64,000 nucleotides of DNA, taken from positions 24,096,806 through 24,160,805 of the forward strand of contig CM048848.1 of the NCBI GenBank assembly GCA_026545225.1. The letters are read 5' to 3'. This document shows, piece after piece, positions 1 to 12,322 of the stretch. Every line of letters starts with the position of its first letter. The first letter of the stretch is position 1. The notes beneath the pieces are model-generated. The model was not told the origin of the DNA. It was given only the letters and a program-made list of their open reading frames with translations, and did not search any database. A program made the translations under genes and the position numbers. Source of the stretch: Cornus controversa (Eukaryota; Streptophyta; Magnoliopsida; Cornales; Cornaceae).

Positions 1-717
1 TTTTCTAGAACTTGGGAAGTACTAGACCAGAGAAATATATGCCTTTTATTGAAAAAGTGTCTGTTATGACTTGTTGAATAACTTGCTATAAAATCAGGGT
101 ATTCTCTAATATCCAAACCTTATTATAGGAGCTTTTTATTTGGCTAAAAACTAGGTTGGTGGGATGAATTCAATTGCCGGTATCATAGGTATGAAACCAT
201 TATTTTGTGGTATGTTATGCATCTAACAACTGTGACAACAAACACTTAATTTTTTTTGTTCAAATTAATGTCATCAGTGTGAAAATACTCTTCCTACAAA
301 ACTGAAATCCAATGTACATTGCCAATTGTTGAAAAGATGGGGAACCAAGGTCAAATCATATATTTTGTATGTTTTACTCAACAATTAATCACTTATGTTA
401 GTGAACTTACTCAAGAGATCTAAAGGATAATAGTGATAATAATTAATCTACATACTTAGTTTATGGCTGGATTCTTTCAGTCATGCAGTCATTTTTAATG
501 ATATCTTAGAACTTTCAAGGAAATGGCCGACACCTAATAGCTTAGACATTACTAGAGCTTTGTCTAGTCCATTTCCCAATTCTAACATTATCAATGAACA
601 TCGAGAAAAAGTCAAATCTTGAAAAAATAGGAGAGAGCCTGAATTTCCTTCACACTTGCTGTATTGACTCAGAAGGTCAATTTGGTCATTTGGTTGAATG
701 ATGGTGGAGTGAAGTAG
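1..717 (+). repeat. Downstream flank of an NLR tandem unit, copy 1 (left part)
   Basis: Non-coding, AT-rich DNA. It aligns by eye, in order, with about 52940-53930, for example 'acttgttgaat', 'atttggctaaaa' and 'tcatgcagtcat' against 'gccatgcaatccat'. That second copy lies downstream of the NLR and its relic, so this stretch is probably the 3' flank of an NLR unit left of the window. No gene is visible in it. Confidence 0.75.
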
Positions 718-913
718 AGGTAGACATTAAGAAAGAATAGGTAGAAGAACACTATCTCCTCGAAAGGATTTTGTGGCAATAACCATCAAACATGGCCTCT
801 GTTATGGCTTCACCCTGTGTTGTGTTGTCATGTATAATCTCAATGTGATTGGCTTAATAGTGGGAAAAGGGAATGGAGCAAGGCAAATTGAAGATATCAG
901 TGCCCAATTTTAA
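718..913 (+). repeat. Flank duplication, left copy (196 bp)
   Basis: This segment recurs at 10016-10212 with only four differences by eye (three substitutions and one inserted A). The homologous flank at about 53933-54125 has it once. The two copies bracket element D. They therefore act like a target-site duplication, but are about forty times longer than the usual 5 bp. Confidence 0.85.
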
Positions 914-2121
914 TGGTGGTGGAATCCAAAACCTAACAAAAGTTGATTTAAAACTTGACACAGTCCGACCATAGATTAAATTCATGAAGCTTCTAATTAT
1001 TCATTTATTAATTTTCAAATTTGGAGTAGCAATCAAGAAATCAATCTATTGCTTACTCAAGATTTAACAATAAAGCACTATGAAAAATACATTAAAAAGG
1101 TAGATTTTCCTTCGCTTTACTAGTGTAAAATTCTAAGCATCCTATGTATCCAATTTAATGAAAAACATAAGATCAAAGATTATCACTTTTAAGAAATACA
1201 AACCCAAGCTTAGATTAATTATAATACTTTCTAACTACAACATATACATGATATAGATGGTGAAAGAATTATAAAATAATTAATCACAAGAAGCAAAAAT
1301 CATAAGCAATTAAATCACACACATGAGAATTAATTAATGAACAAAAGAACTTCACTTCATTAATGGAGATTTCCTTCTCAACCCTAGTTGAGGAGTTTAG
1401 TTACACATAGTAGAAGAAGAAGATAACAATATAATAAAAGACATAATGAATAAATAAAACCCGAATTATCTCTGTCTTCTCTGCCTTGGCCTCCTCTTCT
1501 TTTCTCCACCCCTCAAAACAGCCACCAATTCACCTCTTTATACCCCAAGAGAATATATAAAGTCCTAATCCAATTAGGAGATAAAGTCCTAATCCAATTA
1601 GAAGAAAATTAGGGTTTTCCCGTAGCCCAAAATAGGTAGATTTTTCTGCTGACTTTCGGCCCAAGTTTTGACCCAGTAGAAGTCCGATTCACGAAATTTA
1701 CGTGAAATACAAAAGTGTCCAGAATCGAATTTCATTCAACCCAATCAGAATTAAGTCGAATTGACGCTCAAAAATAAGGTTTTCAGTCCACTTTCCAAAA
1801 CGGGATTAAAATTGGATTAAGTGTAGAATTGGGCTTCAGGCCCGTAATTTTCTTAAGCAGTTGTAATTCTCTAGAACCTCTTCCTTGGGCTGATTTGAGT
1901 TGAAATATGGAGTTGAATGGACCCATTAGATGTAGGCTTCATATAACCTTCTTGGATATCATCTTTAAAAGCCCAAAATCATGGTTTTATCTGAAATAAC
2001 CATTAAGGCCCTGAAAAAGACAGAAAATACAAAAATAGAGTAAAATCACATATAACCTATCACTAAGAGAATAAAATATGCAAATTAAGAGGCTAGAATG
2101 CGTAACATTCAACGCCCATCA
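914..2121 (-). repeat. 3' LTR of element D (1208 bp)
   Basis: Read on the minus strand it starts TGATGGGCGTTGAATG at 2121 and ends CCACCA at 914, so it has TG...CA termini. Its first half resembles the LTRs at 10805-12317 and 61600-63107; the second half differs, so it is a separate subfamily. A TATA-like 'GGTATAAAGAGG' occurs on the minus strand near 1540. A polypurine tract abuts the start. Confidence 0.85.
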
Positions 2122-2134
2122 CACCCCCAAACTT
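2122..2134 (-). promoter_or_regulatory. Polypurine tract of element D
   Basis: The minus-strand sequence AAGTTTGGGGGTG lies directly upstream of the 3' LTR start. This is where plus-strand DNA synthesis is primed in LTR elements. The same tract adjoins the 3' LTR of element B at 27855. Confidence 0.8.
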
Positions 2135-3943
2135 ACATATTGCTAGTCCCTTAGCAATTGAACAAAATAAAACTAAAACAAAGGAAACTAACTAAACACA
2201 AACTAAACTACCCAACTCCTCTTTCGTGGGAGAAACGATTGCATTTAGCATATGCAACAAGTCTTTGAACCCCTAGGTTCCCCTAGTGGACGAGTTATAG
2301 TCTCGTGAGGGTTTCCAGAAATGTTACCCACAAACATTCAAAATTTATGTTTAAACATTAATCAAAAAGAAGATTACAATATATAGTTACAAACTTGCAT
2401 TCAAGAATAATTTCAAATTTTCAAATCCTATAATTCAAAGTAATGGTCCCCACACATAATTCACATCAACATATCTCAAAGTAACCAATTCTAGCTCCCT
2501 CGTGAAAAGTGAACTAGCAATCCTCTCATGTGGCATTACCCAGCTCCGAATATATTAAGACACATACTCCTTCAACTCACTAGCTCCCCTTATTGAAATC
2601 ATACTTCCAGACATGAATACATGACTTTTTCATATATTTTTTTTTCATTTTTTTTATTGCTTTATTGGTTGTGCAATGTCTTGATCTATTAAGCTTTCTG
2701 AAAGACCCATGTAGCAAGCTTTCAGTCAATGACTCCCAAACTAGATGGCTTTAGGGCACTAGGTGTTAAGACACCCCGAAGAACCTAATTACTCAAATCA
2801 GTCAGGCTACAAATTAAGACAACAAATGCTCATCTTTTCTCACCCTTTCACTTTTGACGCGAACACTCCGTGCTTCCTGAGGCATAGAGGCCTGGTTACT
2901 CATGAAAATGATCAAATTGATTTTCTATTCATCACATATTCTTTTTTTCTTTTTTTTTTCTTTTTTTTTTCATTGAAATTATGTAAATCACATCATCGGT
3001 ACTCATTCTCAAGGGATACCAATTAATATCAAGTATATGTAACCCAACAACTCAAAGCCAAAGTCTATACCCCATAAGATTTTGCTAGTGTGCCTATGCA
3101 TGTGAGGAAACTAAAACCAATCACCCCAAGGCATGTCAATGCAAATAATGATTTAAACCACTAATTCAAACCATAGTTTCTAAAAATTTAAAACATACTC
3201 AAAAATTACAAGTTAAGCACTTACATAGAGTATTAATCTCTTGAAAATGTCAAAACATCCTATCTAAAAATAAAACAAAAGAAAATAAATAAAAAACTAA
3301 GAAAATAATGTAACCAAAAAGTCCTAGAACAAGAAAAATTTCATAAAAATTTCCCCCACTTCAATAAAGCACATAAAAGGCATCACCTTACCCCCAAACT
3401 TAAACTGTACATTGTCCTCAATGTACATCCAATCGAAGCATAGAGAAGGGTTAGAACAATATTACCAGAAAACGGAAGTAGTGGCAAGAAAATAGAGCAA
3501 ACTAATAGCATGTAGGTAATGAGGCCACTCCCCCAAACTTGGATGCTACATCCTGTCAAAACAACGACTATACTCCAACGACCAAGTAAAATAATATGGG
3601 TGAAAATAAATATGAAACAGAAAGTAAATCTTTTTTTTTTTTTAAACCTAATCTTTACGTGAAAATCACGGGAACTACTTTGCTCTCCATTCTCTGAACT
3701 GGTGGGTCCCAATTTTTCAAGATGTATATGTGATAAGATATTGATTATCCAGATACGCTAACGTATAGAGTATAAAGGGGTTGCCTTTATTTATTAAAGT
3801 CATACTGGTTGAAGCAATCTCGACAGTATTGGGTATTGAAACCAGACTTTAATAAACGGAAATCATCAACTTTATCAATCATATCACAAATTGTAGAATT
3901 GGTACTACATACATAGTCAGAGAATGAGAGACTATACCGGACC
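2135..3943 (-). other. Non-coding 3' region of element D
   Basis: No credible reading frame is present; the short ORFs here are composition artefacts. Conserved blocks shared with element B include a second polypurine-like tract (cccccaaactt on plus, 3391-3401) and the 'acattgtcctcaatgt' block just after it. Poly-T runs lie at about 2635-2660 and 2940-2970. Confidence 0.65.
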
Positions 3944-4801
3944 ATTATTGAAATACCCCCCAGAAAATTTCGCGCATGAGGTGGCCAGTCTCATACACAA
4001 AACCTGGAAGATACATACAACTAGTAGCAACAAGCATAGAATACAAAAGATATAATGAACAATTTTCTAATTGCAGAAAAGAAAGTTCCTCTGAATAAAA
4101 AAAATAACTGTTAACTAAACAAGTATGTCTGGTAATACAATTTGGAAGTCTTGTAACCCAAGGACCCCTTAACCAGAATGAACCAAAGTTTTTAATTCTA
4201 AAATTAATACTAACAATCAAAGTCTTAAAAGGTCATAGTATGACTCTTGAAGAAGACAAGTTCCTACCCTGTAACTGATGAGATGAGACGTCTGCTACAA
4301 CCAAACCCTAAAACTCTATCCTCGCGGTGGAACCTGTCTGAAACCTGAAATATCAATAAAGTGGGTTAAACCCACAAGCAAGTTCTATCTACTACATCCC
4401 AATCAGAGAACCAATATACATACCCTCAATATAAGGGACACAAAAGAAAACAATAGATTTAACATACAATCTATTCTTATTCCAGTTTCATGTTTTCAAA
4501 ATAATAGTCATTAATTATAATATCCCACCCAAATCCTTATTACGCAAAAGTGATCACATTTCTTATGTTCAGCAGAAATAAACATAACATGAAATAATAT
4601 CAAGTTTAAGCAATCCTAACATGCCATCATTTAATCTTTTGATACCTTAATAGGTATAGATATATACATACTAGTCATTTCCTATTTAGTTCATATTTTT
4701 CAGAAGTAAAATCATCTTATACATTGTTCCAACAAACCCTTATCATCCAACAATGAACACATTCTTTAAGTTCAAAATAAAGAAAACATATGCATACATG
4801 T

Positions 4802-4936
4802 ATAGATACCTTATTTGGTATGGGCGATCCTGACACGCCAGGCAATCCTTACATGCCAAATAAAATACATAGATACCTTATTAGGTATGGGCGATCCTGA
4901 CACGCCGGGCAAACCTTAAATGCCAAAATAAAATGC
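4802..4936. repeat. Two tandem units of 67-68 bp
   Basis: Units 4802-4868 and 4869-4936 both run from 'atagatacctta' through 'ggtatgggcgatcctgacacg' halves to 'atgccaaa'. They lie inside the nested solo LTR. Confidence 0.85.
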
Positions 4937-5309
4937 ATAGATACATTCCAATATGCAATACAAAATAACAAGGTGCATTATGATTTAATTTGCACAAACC
5001 GTTATTTCAAATCATTCAACATGAAATTATCATCATAAGATAAATCGTTCACAAGTAGACTATAATCAAGTATTTGATGGGCATTTATATCCTTAAAGAA
5101 AATTACATTCAAGTAAATCAAATAGCTCAAACATCCATTAAAGAAGCAATTTCCCAACTCAACCTTCAATGTACTCAAATATATGAAGGAGTCTAAACCT
5201 AACTTTTATCTAGGTTTCTGGGCATATTCTACTGCTAAGAACCCTATTAAATCATGCTGAAATTTCCTAGAATTTTTTAGAATTTTAAAAAATATTATTC
5301 TAGCAAAAA

Positions 5310-5950
5310 GAAAATAAACATAATTTGAGGCATACTTTCACAACCAACACAATCACAAGGGAGACTCAATTTGACATGAAATTTAAAACCTAAGTGAATT
5401 TTAATCCTATAAAGCTACCTAAATTTTTCTAGAATTTTCTGGAATTTTAAAATATTTTCTAAAAATAAAAGAAGGTGAAAATCCAACTTTTAGACACTTT
5501 AAAAATAAATTGAACAACAAGGAAAGATTATTTTGAGTTGAAAATTTAAACCCAAGTGTATTTATCCTCCAGAGAATTACAGTAAAAATTTGGGAAATTT
5601 TGGGATTATAAAAGTATTTTCTAAAATTACAGAATGTGAAAAACCCAACTTTTGCACACTTTAAAAATCAATTGAATAACAAGGAAAGATTATTTTGAGT
5701 TGAAAATTTAAAACCAAGTGTATTTAGCCTTCAGAGAGCTACAGTAAAATTTTCGGAATTTTTGGAAATTTCTAACTATTTTCTAAAATTAAAGAGGCTC
5801 AAAAATCCAGTTTTTAGACAATTTAAAAATTAATTTAACGACAATGGTAAATAATTTTGATATGAAATTTAAACCCCAAGCTCCTTAAACTCCCAGGAAG
5901 TTGATATAAAATTTTAGGAATTTTTAGAATTATAAAAGTATTTTTTTAAA
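5310..5950. repeat. Degenerate tandem repeat, period about 160 bp
   Basis: Recurring blocks such as 'acttttagacactttaaaaa' (about 5490), 'acttttgcacactttaaaaa' (about 5650) and 'tttttagacaatttaaaaa' (about 5812) are spaced about 160 bp apart. Each is followed by a 'ttgaaaatttaaa'-like block and a 'ttttggaatt'-like block. There are three to four decayed copies inside the nested LTR. Confidence 0.65.
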
Positions 5951-7404
5951 ATCATTTTTCCAGATTTTCAAGTTTTCCCAAAAATTTCAAAAATACAAAA
6001 TAAATATCAAAACAATTCGGAATGGGCCCATATTGGACCCAGAGGTGGGCCCCCAAGAGTGGGCCCCAAAAATAATTTTTCGGCCACCGGCGCCTGCGGC
6101 ACGCGCCCCCACGGGCCGGCGAACACGTGGCCCCTTTTCTTTTTCTTTTTTTTTTTTTTCTTTTCTTTCTTCTTCCTTCTTCCTCGGCTGAAGCTCCAGC
6201 GGCCAACAATGGAGGCCGAGCTTCCCGATCACTTTCCGATCACTTCCGAGCACCGAATCGCGCATATGAATATACCATTGAACTCGTATCGATCTAAGCT
6301 ACGTATTGGTACCAAAATTATTTCCTCTCGCAGACTAAATCAAAAACGCCCAATTTCAAGTTTCGAAAATCTAAAATTTTAAACTCAATTTCTCGTCAAT
6401 CTACCCAACGGTTCATAACGAAACTTTCAAGGATTGTTCTAGGAAGTAAGATCTACCTTTTAATCGGAACAAAATCCCTCAAAAATGATAAACACAGTAG
6501 ATCCAAATTTCATGTTCGTATATATATACACCCGCCTATACAATCATATATACGTGTATATACATATGCAAAAATATTCTAAAACAGTACCAAAACTCCA
6601 AAATCCTAATGTTTAATTCACAGAATTATCTTAGCATGCAAAATCATTTAATTTCATAATTAAATGCATACAAATTTCTAGCAACATGTCTATACAATTA
6701 GCATAATTAATTCTCACAAAATTTATCAACAGAGAAAAAAAAAAGCATACAATTATATACAATTTTCCAAAATAAACACAATCCTCAAACCTAGACTATG
6801 CATACGGATTCAAAGGGGAAGAGAAGAATCAAACTTGCCTCTTTGACGATTCAAACACTTGTTCACCCGAACTCCTTCTCTCTTTCGTTTACTCTCCTGA
6901 TTTTTTTTTGTGCGTAATGCAAACGGCAGAAACCCTAATTTCTATTATCTTTTGTCCTAATCATTTTTATTCTATTATTATTATTATTTTTTCTAAAAAC
7001 TAAATAACCAAAAATAATAATAATAATAACCATAATAATATAACTATAACCATGGCCCAACAACTTAAGCATATCCTTAGCCCAACCATTCCAGCCCAGA
7101 TTCCTCCCTAACCCAATCCAAAGCATTTAAAATATTTAAATCAAATAATACACAATCAATAAACAATTAATATAAATTGATAAAAATAAAAATAGAGCAA
7201 TTCACATGAAATGAAATAATTATAAAGACAACCAATTCACATAAAATAATAATTGTATAAAGACCTAACAATTCACATAACATGATAAAATGCATATAAA
7301 GGCATTCCACATGAATTGAAAAATAATAATAATAATAATAATATAAAGAAATTTAAATTCTTTAAAATAATAGACGTCCAAATTTTTCGGGGTATTACAA
7401 TTAT

Positions 7405-7564
7405 GAAATTTTTTTTCTTTTTCTAAAAAAAATTAAATACACAAAATGAAAGAAAAAAAAAACACTTGACACAAACGAAAAAGAAAAAAAAAATAATAAA
7501 AAGACACAAGTCCTAGAAATTCTAAAACGAATAATGTACAATGATGATAAAAATGGATTAGAAC
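7405..7564. other. A-rich spacer after the protease frame
   Basis: Low-complexity A-rich sequence lies where reverse transcriptase would begin in a complete Athila element. Nothing coding is visible, so the whole RT-RNase H-integrase block has been deleted between here and about 3943. Confidence 0.6.
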
Positions 7565-10015
7565 TCAACCTATACTTAGGCTTTCCATCTTGGCTTTCCA
7601 TTTTTCGGTGTCTATAAAGTGGACTGAATTCAAGGACACATTCACATCCACTAAAGCATTCACATTTTTACAGACACTATCAGTATCAAAATCACAGCCA
7701 AAACTAGTTAGGCTTGCCTCTAAAGGGTCCTTATGACTAGCATGAATAAAAGTATCCTGATTTAGACTCTCTATTAAATTTACCTCACAAATATCCTCAG
7801 AGTCTGATGGTTGTCGGTTTACGTTAAAAATATTAAGCTCAACCGACATATTTTCAAAAGAGAGTTTTACAACACCATTCCTACAGTTGATTAGAGCATT
7901 TGAAGTGGCTAAGAATGGACGACCTAAGATGACAGGAATCTGGCTAGTAGGATTAGCTACAGGTTGAGTGTCTAAGACAATAAAGTCTACAGGGAAGAAG
8001 AATTTATCAACCTGAATAAGCACATCCTCAATAACACCACGAGGTACCTTAACTGAGCGATCTGCTAATTGGAGTACCACCTTCGTGGATTTCAACTCAC
8101 CAAGACCTAGTTGCTCGTAAACAGAGTAAGGCAACAAGTTCACACTCGCACCCAAGTCAAGCAAAGCTTGCTCAATTTTTTGATCACCTATGGTACATGA
8201 AATTGTAGGACATCCAAGATCCTTAAATTTAGGTGGAGTGCGATGTTGGATGATTGAGCTGACTTGCTCAGTAAGGAAGGCTTTCTTGTGCACATTCAAG
8301 CCACGTTTGACCGTACACAAGTCCTTTAAAAATTTTGCATAAGAGGGGATCTGTTGAATTGCATCAAGAAATGGAATATTAATTTTGACTTGTTTAAACA
8401 CTTTCATAATCTCATTATAGTGATTCCCCTTCTTAGGCTTTTGAAGTCTTTGAGGATATGGTGCAGTAGGAACAAAGTTTCTAACTGGTGGACTTATTGG
8501 AGATGGTGGGTCAAGACTAGGGATTTGAATTTCTGACTCAACTTCAGATGTAGTTTTGTCCTCCCTTCCTAAACCGCTAACATGGTCATTTTCAATTTTC
8601 TCAGTATGTATAGGCATTTGGACTTCATTATCAACTTGTTTGCCTGATCTTAGAGTTGTGATAGAGTAAACCTGCTCATGTGAACAAGAAGTGGACGGGT
8701 CACTAATATGAAATTGGCCTTTTGGGTTAGGCACAGGTTGACTAGGAAACTTTCCCTTCTCCCTCTCTCCTACAATAGTGGCTAATTGACCTATTTGAGT
8801 TTCTAACTTAGAAATTGACTGACTGGTCTGTTGCATGACCTGTTGGAGAGTATCCTCTAAAGTTGGTCTTTGTTGAGGTGGGGGAACATATGGAGGGGCA
8901 TTTTGGGACATGAAAGGATATAAAAATTGTGGTTGCCCTTGGGGTTGCATAGGTTGCACCCCTTGGTTGTTCCGAGGTTGGTCTTGCCTCCAAGAAAAAT
9001 TAGGATGGTTCCTCCAATTAGGATTGTATGTGTCAGAATAGGGGCTGTCAAATGGTTTCTTATAGAAATTTAGGGCATTGGCTTGTTCGGCTATACACTC
9101 ATGAAAAGTTGCAATAGATGGACAAGTTTGAGCTGTATGGGAAGAACTCTCACACAATTGACACACCTCACTAACTGCACGAACATAAGAATTACTTCCT
9201 TTACTAATCTCTATAGCCTCCACTTTCCTAGTTAGACTAGCTATCCTTGCACTCAAATTGGTCTCCTCTCGGACCTCATAGATTCCTCCCTTTTTGGGTT
9301 CTGAGAGAACTGATATAGAACACCTTTCAACCCTCCCTGAGTACTCCCATTGTTGAGAGTTCTCTGACAACACATCAAGGAATTTCCATGCTTCATCCTC
9401 ATTTTTAGACATGAATTCTACCCCACCTCGTGACTCAATTAGTTGACGATTATGGGGTGACAACCCCTCATAAAAGAATTGAACTAATTGCCACTTGGCA
9501 AAACCATGATGGGGACACTTAAGGAGAAGATCATTAAATTTTTCCCAACACATGTAAAACTCCTCACCCTCTCTTTGAGTAAATTGCATGATATTTCGAC
9601 GAAGGGAGTTAGTTTTGTGCATGGGAAAGAACTTGGTAAGGAATTTGGTGCATAACCCATTCCATGAATTGACAGACGCGGGTTCCAGTGAGTATAACTA
9701 AGATTTTGCTTTTTCTTTCAAAGAGAATGGAAATAACCGCAATTTAATTGACTCCTCAGTAATATTTTGAAATTTTAGTGTGGAACAAATCTCTAAAAAT
9801 TCCTTGACATGGAGGTATGGATAATCAGAGCTAAGACCTCTAAAAGTGGGCAGTTAATTAATTATTGCCGCCCGTATCTCAAAATGTCCTTGTTGGGTAG
9901 CAGGTAACACAATGCAAGATGGGTTTGTAATATGCACGGGAGTGTAATAGTCCTTAAGGGATTTAGTTTCAACAGGATCTGCCATCTTGGGCAAAGAAGA
10001 ATCTTTAACACTAGA
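7565..10015 (-). pseudogene. Truncated gag-protease gene of element D
   Basis: Gag forms the capsid-like particle and the protease cleaves the polyprotein. The frame is open from 9622 to 7565 (685 codons). It continues upstream in the same frame through an in-frame TAG (9700-9698, where relatives have Trp) and a further TAA near 9856, and is cut off at 10015. Gag motifs include 'KLRLFPFSLKEKAKS', 'CPHHGFAKWQLVQFFYEGL' and a zinc-knuckle-like C-x2-C-x4-H-x4-C (CQLCESSSHTAQTC). The retropepsin motif is LLDLGASVNLLPYSVY, the Athila form of D-T/S-G. The frame ends shortly after the protease. Gag and protease are fused in one frame here, whereas element B has them in different frames. Confidence 0.85.
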
Positions 10016-10212
10016 AGGTAGACATTAAGAAAGAATAGGTAGAAGAACACTATCTCCTCAAAAGGATTTTGTGGCAATAACCATCAAACATGGCCTTTGT
10101 TATGGCTTCACCCTGTGTTGTGTTGTCATGTATAATCTCAATGTGATTGGCTTAATAGTGGGAAAAAGGGAATGGATCAAGGCAAATTGAAGATATCAGT
10201 GCCCAATTTTAA
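10016..10212 (+). repeat. Flank duplication, right copy (197 bp)
   Basis: This is the partner of 718-913. It begins at the truncated 5' edge of element D, sharing 'aggtagacattaag', and ends 'cccaattttaa', after which the host flank resumes. Confidence 0.85.
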
Positions 10213-10799
10213 AATACACTTGCTCAAATAACATCACTAGGGAAATTAGTGTAAGAGCAAATCAACCATATTTTGGCTAGTGTTTAGTGGAGAAAGCAAA
10301 TTTGTCAGGTCCAAATTTTTCATAAAGCCTACAGAAGATCAGACTATTTCGTAGTTATGGTGAATTTAGTGAGGTGATGAACAATTTAACTGCCAAATGT
10401 TCTTTTTGGTCATAGAAATTTGGAAACAGTTGTATTACAAGAAAGAGAGTATTCAAATTGCTAATACTTTATGAACCACACTACTAGATGCAATGTTCAA
10501 AATGAATAATACATATAAATGTGTGAGTTGCGTCGTATTTAAGAAACCGAGATCTTATGGACCAGTTCAGCTAAACCTTGACTAGTCCAACCTTGTAATT
10601 TTTTTTAAAACAAGTTCAAAAATCTTATTTTGCAAGGTCAGAACCACCCAGTTCAAAATATATGTGTTCTCACCACTTTACCTGGACTACACATGGCTCT
10701 CATACTTGATCAACGATGTACACATGTATTCAGATCCATCCGAAAACTTCAATCGAACAAATCATTGTTCAGATGCCTTTTTCTAAAGTGTCAAGCTTC
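10213..10799 (+). repeat. Downstream flank of an NLR tandem unit, copy 1 (right part)
   Basis: Up to about 10370 this aligns with 54150-54300 ('tgctcaaataac', 'tagtgtttagtggagaaag', 'atggtgaatttt'-like), so it continues the flank interrupted by element D. From about 10370 to 10799 I see no gene. Confidence 0.65.
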
Positions 10800-10804
10800 A
10801 TACC

Positions 10805-12317
10805 TGATAGGCGTTGAATGTTACGCATTCTAGCCTCTTAACTTATGTATTTTATTCTCTTAGTGATAGATTATTTTGTGATTTTACTTTGTTTTAGTGT
10901 TTTCTGTATTTTCAGGGCCTTAATGATTATTTCAGTTAAAACCAAGTTTTTGGGCTTTGAAAGAAGACATCCAAGATGGTGAGATGAAGCCTACATCAAG
11001 GAGATTCACTCAACCATTTATTCCAACTCAAATCAGCCCAAGAAAGAGGTCCAAGAGAATTACAGCTGCTTAAGAAGGTCTCGGGCCTGAAGCCCAAATC
11101 TGCGCATAATGCAGTCTTAATCCCGTTTTGGAAAACGGACCAGAAGTCTTATTTTTGAGCCTCAAATTGACATTATTTTCGAGTGGGGTTGAACGAAATT
11201 TGATTCTGCACACTTTTGTATTTCACGAAAATTCCGTAAAACGGACTTCTAGTGGGTCAAAAGTCGGGCCGAAGTCAGCAGGAAAAACCCACCTGATTAG
11301 TGCAGCGGGAAACCCTAATTTATTCCTAATTGGATTAGGACTTTGGGGGATTCTTTTGGGAAATAAAGTGAGGACTTGGAGGCTGAATTGAGAGAGCTTA
11401 CACAGAGATTGGAGAGTCTGAGAGGGCTGAAGAGAACAGAAACATATTGCAGAGCCATTGGAGAACGAAGTCATACGCGTAATTCAGAAAGATGATGTCT
11501 TCTTCCTCAACAGTTGAAGCTTCTTCTTCTACCATGAGCGGCTAGTTCATCCACTAGGGTTTTGATGTAGCCCTAACAAAGCATCAATGGTTTGATTGTT
11601 TTAATTATTGGGGACCTTTATATACATGCATAGATTGTGTAATTGTGAGGATTCTTATTAAGGAATTGAGCAATAAAAGTCTTGTAAATTCAATCTCAAT
11701 GATTTCTTATCTTGTCTTAGATATTTAGTTGTTGTTATTGAACTCAATCTCTTTTGTTTTCTGTGATCATGAGAGAGATTATTACACAATGGTAATCACT
11801 GAATATATTGTTATGAGTTTTGATGGATTATGTCTAGAGAAGATGAACCATACTGCACCCTAGATTAGAGTAGTTAGGCAGATGGCCCATGCCAATCGAA
11901 GATAGTCCATGGCTTAGCCTTAATCATACGTTATCTTCTTGACGGATGAAGGTGAGCTTGTAGCCACCGACACCACTTATGCATGATGTAATTCTCCTAT
12001 AGTTGATTCAATTGACCATTGATTGTGGAGTTAGTGGTGAAGTCAAACACCCTAGGTTTCTCTCCTATTATCTTCACTATCTTGTTTACTTTGATTTATT
12101 TTATTTTATCTTTTTAATTAGTTTAGTTTAAAAATCAGAATTCTTTTCTTATAAATTTAATTAGAGTTAATTCTGTATTCCAACTCGTCAGAACATAATC
12201 CCTGAGGTACGATACCCATTCATTTCGATAGCCCTATTCTGCAAGGAATTCGTTATATTGCGAAGTGTGGAAATTTTTAATTGATATACTTTTTGAGTCA
12301 CACTCACACACGAATCA
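10805..12317 (+). mobile_element. Athila-like solo LTR (1513 bp) with TSD ATACC
   Basis: It begins TGATAGGCGTTGAATG and ends CACGAATCA. It is flanked by ATACC at 10800-10804 and 12318-12322. It matches the 5' LTR of element E (61600-63107) almost end to end. It is not followed by a primer-binding site or preceded by a polypurine tract. That is the signature of a solo LTR left after recombination between the two LTRs of a full element. Short ORFs within it are LTR sequence, not genes. Confidence 0.93.
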
Positions 12318-12322
12318 ATACC

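Larger units (their letters stand above)
3949..7399 (-). mobile_element. Large solo LTR (3451 bp), Tekay/Del-like, nested in element D
   Basis: The unit is flanked by the 5-bp direct repeat ATTAT at 3944-3948 and 7400-7404. On the minus strand it begins TGTAATACCCCGAAAAATTT, typical of the start of long chromovirus (Tekay/Del) LTRs, and it ends in CA. No gag, pol, primer site or second LTR is seen inside, so a solo LTR left by LTR-LTR recombination is the best fit. It contains a 67-bp tandem duplication and decayed repeats of about 160 bp. The plus-strand left end (TGAAATACCCC) resembles the inverted right end, so a non-LTR element with short inverted termini is a weaker alternative. Confidence 0.7.
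914..10015 (-). mobile_element. Element D: 5'-truncated Athila-like (Ty3/gypsy) retrotransposon
   Basis: On the minus strand this element has a broken gag-protease frame (10015 to 7565), a non-coding 3' region, a polypurine tract and a 3' LTR (2121 to 914). There is no 5' LTR or primer-binding site, and the gag N-terminus is cut off at 10015. Reverse transcriptase, RNase H, integrase and the envelope-position ORF are all missing. The 3' region at about 3720-3930 aligns with the 3' region of element B at about 29215-29410, for instance 'gataagatattga' and 'catacatagtca'. A separate solo LTR (3949-7399) is nested inside. The DLGAS protease motif and the gag sequence are Athila-type. Confidence 0.85.

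Noticed and set aside
5952..6382. Overlapping ORFs rich in Lys/Arg/Phe on both strands
   Set aside because: They follow a poly-pyrimidine tract inside the nested solo LTR; composition artefacts.
11128..11474. ORFs on both strands, repeated at 61923-62331
   Set aside because: They lie within the Athila LTRs and are not conserved as protein.
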